Below, one piece after another: positions 45,185 to 55,500 of a stretch of DNA of 64,000 nucleotides. Source of the stretch: Paratrimastix pyriformis. Its lineage: Eukaryota; Preaxostyla; Paratrimastigidae. The translations under genes and the position numbers were made by a program. Location: NCBI GenBank assembly GCA_027972325.1, contig JAPMOS010000015.1, positions 261,501 to 325,500 of the forward strand, written 5' to 3'. Every line of letters starts with the position of its first letter. The first letter of the stretch is position 1. The notes below the pieces were generated by a model. The model did no database searches and was not told the origin of the DNA. It was given only the letters and a program-made list of their open reading frames with translations.

Positions 45185-46419
45185 ATGAAAGGAGACTATA
45201 TCTCGGATATTACAGAAGTGCCGAATCTCGCACGTCCCGCTGCTGCTCATCCGGCACCGCCTCGACCTTCTTTCACTGAGGTGCAAGATCACGAAGAAAG
45301 AAGAATGTCAGTGCGACACTCGGGCACAACCAATATCTTCTGGCTTTAGGTACGGGCGAAACCTCTTGCGTATGAATGCCTGGGATCGACACCAGGTGTT
45401 TGTCAATGATTACCTTAGATCGACAGGGAAGCCGATCCAACAATATATTCCGCCCGTCGTCAAAACGGATGGCGATGTCCTTCGCGAACAGTACAGGTCT
45501 TTACAACATATCACTTGATTTGGTACGCCGCAAGAACAGATTCATTCGTTCTGAGGGAGACGATGCCCCGGGAACTTGGGAGACCGAGCTCGCCCGCAAG
45601 TACTACGAGAAGCTCTTTCGTGAATACTGTATCGCGGACATGACCCACTGGAAGGAGGTCTCGGTGCATCTTCCTCTTCGGCAACCCCCGATCTCCCCCC
45701 CGCACCGCAGAACAAGATCGGGATGCGCTGGCGGACCGAGGAGGAGGTGCTGCTGGGGAAGGGGCAGTTCGTCTGTGGGAACAAGGCCTGCTCGTCCAGC
45801 GAGGGCCTCTCCAGTTACGAGGTCTGTGTGGATCTGACCAGGGCGATACCAACCCATCCCCCGCCAGGTGCACTTCAAGTACATGGAGCAGCACGTCCGG
45901 AAGCAGGCCCTGGTCAAGCTGCGCCTGTGCCCCCACTGCGGCAACAAGCTGTCCCCGTCGATCCGCAAGCGACACAAACAGCAGCAGCAGGCGGCCGCCG
46001 GGGTGCCTCCGTCGCCCTCCACCCCGGCCGTCACCCCGAGCCCGTCACCCGCCCTGGGGCGCACCACCTTCCCGGCGGGCGGCCCGGCGGCCCGGCTGTC
46101 CGAGGGGACGCCCCTCTCGTCGCTCGGAACGCCACTACAGACGCCCCGCAAGCACGCCCGAGGAGACGGGGCGCCGGCGGGGGCCGAGGGCGAGGAGGAG
46201 GAGCCTCGGAAGGCCCCCCGCGAGGAGGCCGACGGGGCGACCGCCACCCAGCCCGCCGGGGCCCAGGGCGAGGGCGAGGGCCAGCCGCCCGTGCAGATCG
46301 ACCTGACCAGCGCACGCCCCGAGGGCAGTGAGATCTGGTCGGCCCCGCTGCCCGCACAACACAGGCGCGAAGACGATTTCGAGCAGTACTTCCAGGGTCC
46401 GTCGTGTGACATCCCATAA
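45185..46419 (+). CDS. FRA10AC1: FRA10AC1 family protein
   Basis: Five exons fixed by frame: 45185-45306, 45350-45496, 45540-45657, 45711-45821, 45868-46419; 349 residues. Family hallmarks are continuous: LLRMNAWDRHQVFVNDYL, KTDGDVLREQYRFIRSEG, TWETELARKYYEKLFREYCI, ADMTHWKENKIGMRWRTEEE, LLGKGQFVCGNKAC, ALVKLRLCPHCGNKL and, at the end, EIWSAPLPAQ and DDFEQYFQ. Two CxxC-like pairs (CGNKAC, CPHC) likely bind zinc. FRA10AC1 is a nuclear protein associated with the catalytic spliceosome. Donors GTCAG, GTCTT, GTCTC, GTCTG. A GTCCG at 46397 right after EQYFQ could be another donor leading to a short last exon, so the 3' end is uncertain. Confidence 0.94.
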
Positions 46420-47241
46420 TTTTTCTGGGGCGCCGCTCGGTTAACCTCACGGCCCGGCAAGGCTTCAGTGCCCACCGATGCTTAATCAATCCACCGTGAC
46501 TCTCTTGGCCTGGGCCTTGGATTAAACTAGCACCGCAGAGCATGAGCTTTTGACCGATCGCACGACTGCATAGGTGGCGTGTGATCCTTGGAACGAGCAC
46601 GAAATTTTGCTTCCACTCGCCGGACGATCGCAAGGGCAATCAATGGCACTAAGCAACTGAGGAAGGAAGGGTTTGCCAACCAAGGGGTGGAAGAGGGCAC
46701 ACATTCTTACTGCCCACAAGGTACCGAGCCCGGTGGCCCTAGACTGTGTCGGTGGACCCGCGAGGACAGAACATGCGTTCTTTGACTTCCTGACAAAAGG
46801 GAATTCGTATCATGGAACTGATTCGGCCTTTCAATGTGTCCGTGGTGAAAGGGGACGGGAAGACCTGTTGTTGCCTGCCGGTACCGTGCGCTGATCGTCC
46901 CTCCCCTCCCTCTCGCTTTTCTGCCTTCGATCGCAGGGCTGTTTCCTTGAGCCACCAGGAACACGCCGGCCACCCACCCCGTCGTGCATCGCCCCCCGAA
47001 GCCCACCACCACCACCAGCACCAGCAGCCACCACCACTGCAAGGCCACTTGCCGCCATCGCCATCGACAACGAGAGGAGCATACACACCGCCGGAGGATG
47101 GCCCTTCCCTGCTCCCTTCTGCTCTTTTCCGCTCTTTCCGCTCTTTCCGCTCTTTCCGCTCTTTCCGCTCTTTCCGCTCTTTCCGCTCTTTCCGCTCTTT
47201 CCGCTCTTTTTGCTCACTTTCGGCAGCGGAAAAGAGGGCGA
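46420..47241. other. Intergenic region with a minisatellite, no assigned gene
   Basis: About 820 bp between convergent genes. The first 450 bp are of moderate GC and contain only short open frames without family resemblance; one may hold a last FRA10AC1 exon. The rest has a short-tandem-repeat block. Confidence 0.5.
47112..47215. repeat. CTCTTTCCG 9-mer minisatellite
   Basis: About ten nearly perfect copies of CTCTTTCCG, between the FRA10AC1 end and the stop of the next minus-strand gene. Confidence 0.95.
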
Positions 47242-50200
47242 TCAGGGCATATCGGGGCAGTAGAGGCTGCAGAAGGCCAGGTCGTCCTCGGCAGGGGCCT
47301 CCTCCTCTTCCACGGGCGGGGCCGGTGGGTCGGCCGGCGGCGGCGGGGGGCCTGGGGGCGGACACGAGGAGGCGGGGCCAGGGCCCTCCCAGGTGTCCTC
47401 GGCCCCGTCCGAGGCGGCCCGATCGGACGCAGCCGGGGCCGAGTCTTCGGGGCGCTCGGGAAGAGGTGTTGCGAACAAGGCACCCAGCGGGCGCGAGGCT
47501 GAGGAGGATGGCTGCGAGGAGGACGGGAACAAGGAGGACGGAGCCACCGCCACCCCCTCATCATCCTCCTCCCGGGTGGGCGAGGCGGGCACAACGGTCA
47601 CCTCCTCCATGCTGCCGGCCTGGTCAGGGGCCACCTCGGCCGGGACCGGGGGGCGCCGGGACATCGCACTCCTATCAAGCCCGCCCCCGCCCCAGGTGGT
47701 CGTCCCGGGCGGCTGGCTGGCCCGGCCGCTGCCCCCCGGGGCCGCGCTGCCGAATCCTTCCCAGGTGGTCGTGGCCACGGCCTCCGCGTGGCGGGCCCGT
47801 CGGCGCGCCTGGGTGGGGGGGGCGGTGGGGCTGCGCCCGTGGCGCCGGTGGTGGTGGCGGGCCCCAGGCGCGGCGGCGGATGGGCGCGGCTTGTCGGCCG
47901 GGACGGAGACCAGGCGCCGCTGCATCTCGGCCAGCATGTCCGCCGGCCCGCCGGCCCCTCCGGGTGGCGCCGCAGTGCGTGGGCCGGCCGGGCGATGGCT
48001 GGCCAGGGTGGGGGCTGCCTGCAGGGCGGGGCCCGTCGGCGGGGGCGTCACCGAGCCGGGGCGCGGCTGGCGCAGATGTGGGCTGGGGGCGGGCGGCGGG
48101 GCCGCGACGAGGGCGCAGAGGGCCTGCAGCAGCTCGGGGGTGGCGGCCGAGGTGGGGCCCAGCTGGCTCACGACCCGCTGCAGCCGGTGGGCGAACCTGG
48201 CCTGCGCCTGGGCGCTCGCATGGCGCTGCTGGCGGGCCACCAGCCTTCGGCGCAGCTCGTCCTGGGTCAGCCGGCCGCCCCCCGGGTGTCCCGGGCTGAG
48301 CGGGGGCGGGGGCTGCAGGGGGGCCGGGAGGGGGCCCAGGAAGGGCGAGGGCGAGGGGGCCGAGGCGGGCGTCTCGGGTTCGATGGAGCGGAGCAGGTCG
48401 TCGAGGAACTGCGAGTCCGACGAGGCGGGTGTGGCCGGGGCGGCGGCCCCGCTGGCCGCGCTGCTGCAGGTGCTCAGCGAGGAGCGGGGCGACCGGCCCC
48501 GTGCCGCCGGGGCGGAGGGCGAGGGTGGGGGCGAGGGGGAGGGGGAAGGGGAGGGCGGCACCACGGCGCCTTCGGGATGGCGATTGGCAAAGGCCCGGGG
48601 CGGCAGGGACAGGGCGGGGGGTGGCTGGGGGGTTGCCTGAAGGACGGGTGAGGGCGCCGGGGCCGAGGCTGTGGTTGTGACCGGGCTGGGGCTGGGGCCG
48701 AGGGGCGGCGAGGGGCTCGGATGACGGGCGGCGCGGCGGGTACCGGGGGCCGGGCCGGCTGCCGGGAGTGGCGGGGACCCATCGGCCTCCTGGGGATCCG
48801 CCAGCTCCTCGAGGAACTCGGCCCGCAGGGCGGCCAGGGTCTCCGGGTAGGCGCCCCCGTACCTGCCGCCGCCACCCACACCAGCCGCCCACATCCCCGC
48901 CAGCAACAGGTGAGCTCAGGTCCTGGACGGAGACCGTCAGGCGGGAGTCGAAGTCCTTCGCCGCAAGGAACCCGTCGGCCCTGATGGCCTGGATCAGGTC
49001 CCCGTGATGGCGCAGCGGCCCCCGGAGGTGTCGGGAAGGGCGAGGGGGCGCTCCGTTGCCGGGGGGCTCAGGAGGAGCGGAAGAAGAAGACGGGGAGCGG
49101 CGGGCGGGGGGGCGAACCTGGCCTGGATGCCGTCCATGAAGGCCTCGAAGGTCCCCTCGGCCGCGTCGGGCCCCGCCCCGCGGTCGGCAGGCTGCTCGGC
49201 GCGCCGGGCGGCCGCCAGGGCGCCGGCCATGGAGAGGCCCAGGCCCCCGCCCCCGGCCGGGTCAGGGCCGAGGGCTGTGGTGTCGGTCCGGCCCCAGCCC
49301 CAGCCCGACTGGGACGCGGGCGGCGACGGGGGGCCGCTCAGCGAGGTCGTGGCCGAGGGGTTGGCGCCGAGGGTGTCCTCCAGGGCCGCGAAGCTCAGCG
49401 AGAGGCCGCTCGGGGCCAGGCCCTGCGGTGCCCCCGAGCCCCCCGGCCCTGACGAGGCCACCCCGGCGGGCAGGGCCGACTCGTGGGGGGCCTGTGGCGG
49501 GGCCCCCGCCAGGGCCAAAGCCGACTGCAGGCTCCCCAGCAGCGGCTCAAGGGTCCTACAAGCCCCCCATCAGCAGCAGCGACGTGCGGGGATGAGATCG
49601 GCAGCGAGCGAGGCAGGCAAGAGGGGCATGGCGGGGGGCGGAGCGGGGCATGCGAGATGCAGACCGGACGAGGGGCCCGGGCAGCGGGTCGGGGAGGTCC
49701 TCGTCCCGGGCCAGGGCCAACCGGAGCTCAACCTGCAGACACAGCCTGCCGCATCCCGGGTCGGGCACAGGAGCAACCGTGAGGCGGTGAGGTGCTGTGG
49801 CGTGGGGGGGCCGGGTGCGGGCAGGGCCGGTGCGGACTCGCGCCTCTTGATGAGATCCGGCCCCGGCTGCCCGGCCGTGGCGGCTGTGCGAGCGGGGCCG
49901 GGGCCGCCGCCTGGCGGGGCTGCGGGGCCGCGGCTGCGGACGGCCTGCACGGAGCGGAGGAGCCCCGCCCGGACGAGCAGCGGGCGCACCTTGGCCTTGG
50001 CCTTGGCCTTGCCCTTCGCGTCCTCCTTGCCGCCCAACTGCGGGGCGGCGGGGGGCAGATGGCACCGGGCGGCGGCCAGCAGGGCCGAGGCAGCGGCGGC
50101 CTGGTCGAAGGAGAGCGGGGGCGCCCCGCCGGCCAGCAGGCGCTCGTAGAGCTGATCAGGAAGGACATCAGGAAGGACATCAGGAAGGACATCAGGAAGG

Positions 50201-52298
50201 ACATCAGGAGGACATCAGGAAGGACATCAGGAAGGACATCAGGAAGGACATCAGGAACGACGACCCGCGCGGCATCGGTGAGCAGAGCGGACGCGAGGAG
50301 GGCGATGCCAACGGTGGGCCAGGGGAGGGATGGACGGGGGAGGGGAAGAAAGGGGAGGGGAGGGCGGGCGAATGGGTGAAGGGGGCGCGCAGACTTCTGG
50401 GAGGGGTTCCGGCACGGCGGCAGGCTGCTGCTGCTGCTGTCGCTCGAGCCGAGGTACCGGTGGGGGCGGCCCGGGCGGCCCCGTTTCGCGGCCCGATGGA
50501 GCGGCGGCACGGGACGGCGGCAGCGAAGCGCCTAGGGCAGGGGGGTTGGGGGGCTCCGGTCAGCGGCACGCTTGGCCGGGTCAGGAGTGGCGCCGGCGCT
50601 GGGGTTGAGCGGGTCGGCCTCCGTGGCTCGGGTGGTGCTCGCGGTTGCGCAGGTGGGCGGGGGGCCTGGGGGAGCCTCATCTGGCGGGGGCATGGAAGCC
50701 TCGACCAGATTCACATTCACATCGGCCAGCGGCCCCGCTCGGCCCTCCGCCACGGCCGGGGGAGCGTCACCCACCACCGCCCCGGCCGCGGAGGAGTCCT
50801 CGCGAGCGGCAGCGACCGCCGAGGGGGGCACGGGGGGTGCCGCCGCCGCCGCCGCCGCCGCCGCCGCCCCCGGCCGGTCGTCCTCCTGGGTGGCGGCCAG
50901 CAGGCTGCGGTGATGCTCGGCCACCGCGAAGGCCTTGAGGGCCCGGGCCGTGAGCCAGCGCAGCTTGGCGGGCGCCCCGGGGGGCGGGGGGCCCTCGGCG
51001 GCCTGGGCGGCCTGGGCGGGGGTCCACTCGCAGCTGCGGGCGAGGTGGGTCTTGAGGGCGGCCTGCAGGGCCCCCGGCAGCTTGGCCATGTGGCTGTCGA
51101 CGTAGCGGAGCATGGCCGGCGTGTGCAGGCGGCGCTGGGCCAGGACGGGGTCTCGGTAGAAGTGCCGCACGGCCGCCTGCCCCAAGCGGCTGCGCAGGGT
51201 GGTGGTGGAGGCAGAGGAGGAGGCGGACGGGCCCGCGGGTGGGGTGGTTGGGGCAGGGGCGGGGCTTGATAAAATCGGAGCGGCTGAGCGAGAGGGTGTG
51301 GGCGAGGGCCGGGGTGAGGCCGGGGACGGCGGCCCCGGGCGGGTGGGTGCCGGGGACAAAGGGGAGCCGGCCGGCCCCAGGCGGAAGAGGGAGTGCGGGC
51401 TGAGGAAGCCCAGCTCCTCGCGGGGGGCCGCCGGATCCGCGGACGGCACGACGGGGGGCGGGGAGGGCGGCAAGGAGGGCGTGAGCGAGGGGGTGGGCGA
51501 GAGGGATCCCGGCGGAGGCTGGGACGATGATCCGGGTGGGGGGCAGGGCGGCGGGGGCAAGGGCCGGTCGGCCCGGGGGGTCAGCTCCCGGCCCAGCTGG
51601 GCCCCGAGGGCAGCCAGGGCAGGAGGACATGGCCACGGCTGGGGCCGGAGACGCACGGGGAGCTGGGGTGGCCTTCTCGGGTTGCATGAAACCCCGAGGG
51701 GCGGTGCGGAAGTGGGGGTGGCCTGTGGCTGTGGGGCCAAGGCGGCCAGGACGGCTGGGTGGAGGGGCGTCGGGGGGCCGACGGGGTCGGGAGTCGAGGG
51801 GGCGGTTGCCGTGGGGCGCGGGTCGTGGCGGATCACCCGGAGGAGCAGCGGGCCCGACCCGGTGCCGGCCCAGAGCGGGTGGGCCATGAGCAGGCAGTAC
51901 CGGGTGATGTCGGCAAGGCCGCCCTCGGGGGGGTGGGGGTGCCGGCACCAGGGGCAGCCATCGGCGCTCCCCGGGGGTGCGGGCGTTTGAGTTCGCTTCG
52001 AGACGCCTCGGGTTCCAGGAGGTTGTGCCGGCCGGGGGTTGAACGGGCACTGCCCCCCACCCCCGGAGCCGGGCCGGCAGCAGGGCAGGCAGAGCTCGCA
52101 CCGGCAGACGAGCAGCGTGTGGAACGAGAGCAGCGAGGCCAGCAAGGCCAGAGTCAGCGACTGCGCGGTCTGCGCGGCTGACAGCGTCAGCATCCACTCG
52201 GACTCGTAGGGGCAGCCCGCCGCCCCCGGGACGGGTTGGGGCGGAGCCGCCAGAAAGGGTGGGAGGGACGAGACAGGGAGCGAGCCAATCGTCACCAT
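47242..52298 (-). CDS. Large unknown Pro/Ala/Gly-rich protein
   Basis: Start ATG 52298 (MVTIGSLPVSSLPPFLAAPP). A Cys-rich hydrophobic segment follows (LALLASLLSFHTLLVCRCEL, CLPCC), possibly a membrane anchor. Conserved-looking helices are spread in disordered sequence: LRSRLGQAAVRHFYRDPVLA, LRYVDSHMAKLPGALQAALK, KLRWLTARALKAFAVAEHHR, LYERLLAGGAPPLSFDQAAA, GDLIQAIRADGFLAAKDFDS and LTQDELRRRLVARQQRHASA with QARFAHRLQRVVSQLG. The C-terminus is acidic and ends CSLYCPDMP, stop 47242. Total perhaps 1,400 residues. No family recognised; helices with long disordered linkers suggest a scaffold. Several introns, including one with the 12-mer repeat at 50153-50262. Exon joins not all resolved, so it could be two genes. 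Confidence 0.5.
50153..50262. repeat. GGACATCAGGAA 12-mer minisatellite
   Basis: About nine copies of AGGACATCAGGA in an intron of the large unknown minus-strand gene. It ends at the acceptor before LYERLLAGG. Confidence 0.92.
50848..50875 (-). repeat. (GCC)n coding repeat, polyalanine
   Basis: GCC/CGC run encoding about nine Ala in the unknown minus-strand protein. Confidence 0.85.
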
Positions 52299-52581
52299 TT
52301 TGTGAAAAACTGGCGGGACATGCGATGAAGCGAGGTCGTGAGTGGAGACGCTCAGAGGAAGTGCCGGCGTCACTCGACAATCGAGCGAAGATGATGGCTC
52401 ATTCGGGAGCTCAGATACGATTTCGAAAACTGTTGACCAGCTTTGTGGATGAAGCTGCGCTTTGTTCGTGGTTCCGAGCCGTTGGGTTTCCGTCCGGAGG
52501 TCCCAACAAGTGCTTGAAAGAAAAAGACGGAATTAGTCAACCGCACCGAGGCAATATCTACACTTTTCTGCTCGAGGAAGA
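52299..52581. other. Divergent intergenic region before the MORN gene
   Basis: 283 bp of moderate-GC sequence between divergent starts. An open frame from ATG 52325 runs through it but cannot be spliced in frame to the MORN exons, so it is treated as leader or promoter sequence. Confidence 0.4.
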
Positions 52582-55500
52582 ATGCAGAGCCCGGATCCGA
52601 AAGTCCCCTCTCCAGGGGCTTCGCCGAAGTCCCGAATTTCTTTCGCTACGGTTCGCTTTTTTTTATGCGCGCATTCTTTTGACACGACCACCACACTCTG
52701 CCCTCTGTTCTTGATCTTTGGTCATAGGCTGCCCATCTGGTTGATGCCGTGACGTCCGATGGTAAAATGAACGGAAGTGGCACCATGACTTACTCGAATG
52801 GTGATCGCTACAGCGGCGAATGGTACAGCGGGAAAAGGTTCCATATTTTTTCGCCCTCTTTCTCTGTGTCCGAATCGCGCCGTTCCTTTCCATAGGTGGG
52901 GTAAGGGCACATGCATTTGCGCGAATGGTGACCGGTCTGTCGTCCGACTCTCCAACCATCCCCACCCATGTTTTCATTAGCTATGAAGGCGACTGGTGCC
53001 GTGACATGCGCAACTACAAAGGTGTTTGCCATTATGCAAACGGAGACGTTTACGAGGGCGACTGGATGGATGACAAGTCTGTTTCCGTCCGATTCCGCCT
53101 GTCTGAACCGCGGCCCGTTCCACCACCACCCCGCCAGGCGTCACGGCCAGGGTAAGCTCACCACCGCCACCGGCGATCAGTACGAGGGGGAGTTCCAGTA
53201 CGACACGCAGCAAGGTACCGGTTCCGTGGTCACGCATACCGGGGAGAAGTACACCGGCCAGTGGTCTGTCCAACCCCCGCGTCCCTCGCCAGACTCACCC
53301 CGCCACCACGCAGGATGGCCGGGAAATGGCACGGCCAGGGCACGTGCGAGTCTCCCAACGGGGACGTGTACGAGGGCAAGTGGAAGGACGGCCTCCGCCA
53401 CGGGACGGGCGTCCTGGTCTCGGCCAACGGCGACCGGTATGAGGGCAAGTGGCGCAACGACCAGAAGCACGGCCCGGGGCTGCTGCGGTTCAAGGAGGGC
53501 ACCATCTACGACGGCGAGTTCCAGAACGGCGTCCGGCACGGCAAGGGCAAGCAGACCCCGCCCCCGGACAAGCCCGGCGAGACCTACGAGGGTCTCTGGG
53601 CCAACGACCACCGGTCCGCCACCCGCCGAAGGGCAAGCGGTTGGGTGGGCGGCTGGGTGGGCGGCTGGGTGGGCGGCTGGGTGGGCGGCTGGGTGGGCGG
53701 CTGGGTGGGCGGCTGGGCGGTTGGGTGGGATGGGATGGGGAGTGGCGGCCAAAGGGGGGCAACCCGGGGCCGGGCAATCCGATTCTTGGCGGTGATGTGA
53801 CCCCCCCCCCCTACCTGCCCCAGGAACGGCATGGGTGTGCTGCTCTTCCCCAACGGGGACCGGTACGAGGGCTCCTTCGTGGACGGGCGCATGGAGGGGG
53901 CCGGCATCATGACCTACGCCGACGGGGGCGAGTACCGCGGCGACTGGGTCAACGGCCTCAAGCAGGGTCCGCCCCCAGCCCCGTGCCGCGGGGATGGTGC
54001 GATGACGGGGCCGTGCGCTCGAGCTCACCACGTCTTACCCTCCTTCCCCTCGCAGGCCAGGGGACCATGACCTACCTGGGCGGGGACAAGTACGAGGGCG
54101 AGTGGCTCATGGGGCGCCGCCACGGCCAGGGCACCCTCACCCGCACCGACGGCCGCACCTACACCGGCAGCTGGGTCAACGACGAGCAGGACGGCGAGGG
54201 TCCGCCACCCGCCCGCCCAGCCCCACCCGCCCCGCCCGCCCGCCCGCCACCCCCGCGCCTGACTTTGCCTCATTGTCTTTGCCAATTGTTGTACCTCTGT
54301 CCCTCTGCCCCTCTGTCCCTCCTTCCCGGGCAGGCGTGGCGACGGACGCCAGCGGGAACATGTTCCAGGGCCGCTTCCACCGGGGCAAGCGGGAGGGCGC
54401 CGGGCTGATCGTCTCCAAGGACGGCTCCGAGTTCCGCGGCCACTTCGCCGACGACCGCGAGGAGGGCGAGGGCCTGCTGACCTACCCCACGGGCGACACC
54501 TACGAGGGCACCTGGCGGGGCGGCATCCAGCAGGGCCGCGGCAAGATCGTCCGGGCGGGCGAGATCATGAACGTCCGCGGGCGCCCCTTGGCGGGCAGCG
54601 GGTGTGGCCCATCGCCACCCCCTGAGACCGCCGCTCACGTGGAATGACCTGGGGGCTGCCTGTGCTGCCTTTGTGTCTGTGCCCGTGTCTGTGTCTGTGT
54701 CTGTGCCCGTGTCTGTGCCCGTGTCTGTGCCCGTGTCTGTGCCCGTGTCTGTGTCTGTGTCTGTGTCTGTGCCCGTGTCTGTGTCTGTGCCCGCAGGTCT
54801 TCTGGATCTCGGACAAGATCGGCAAGATCGACTACCCCAACGGGGACGCCTACGAGGGCGAGTTCAACTTCGTCTACCGGGAGGGCAAGGGGGTCATGCA
54901 CTACAAGAACGGCGACGTCTACGAGGGCGAGTTCCACAAGGACATCCGCCAGGGCTACGGGGCCATCACCTACCAGGCGCCCCTGCAGGACCCCTTCACG
55001 GGCGACCTGATCACCCGCTACGAGGGCACCTGGGCCAACGACGTCTACCACGGCACCGGCACGGCCACCCTCAAGGACGGCTCCTTCTCGGGGGTCCGCG
55101 CCACGCCTTCCACTTCCCCTCCTCCTCCTCCTCCCCCCCCCACGCCTTCCCCCCTTTTTGCACCGACGTGCTCACCGGGACGCTCGCCCCTGCCCATGGC
55201 TGCGCGCGCTCCCCCTGGCCTTGGCAGGACTGGGACAAGGGCCACCGGCGGGGCCAGGGCAAGCGGATCTACTCGGACTGCACATACGAGGGCCACTTCG
55301 AGGACGTCCGCAAGGGGACCGGCCTCCTGCGGTTCGCCAACGGGATGGCCTACGAGGGGGCCTTCGCGGGCGACCGGATGAACGGCAAGGGCAAGCTGGC
55401 CTTCCCCAACGGGGACACATACACGGGCGACTTCCTCGACGTCCGTCGCCCCCCCGCCCACATCCCTGCTGCCTCCAGACCCGGATGCGGTCGTGCCCCT

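Noticed and set aside
46588-46894. Short plus-strand frames between FRA10AC1 and the next gene
   Set aside because: No family resemblance, no splice-compatible partners, about the length expected by chance.
50153-50262. Regular short repeats resembling a CRISPR array
   Set aside because: Head-to-tail 12-mers with no spacers, in a eukaryotic intron. The same holds for 59816-59927 and 53640-53725.
52325-52714. MKRGREWRR open frame as the MORN N-terminus
   Set aside because: No donor in this frame joins in phase to the first MORN exon. ATG 52582 does.
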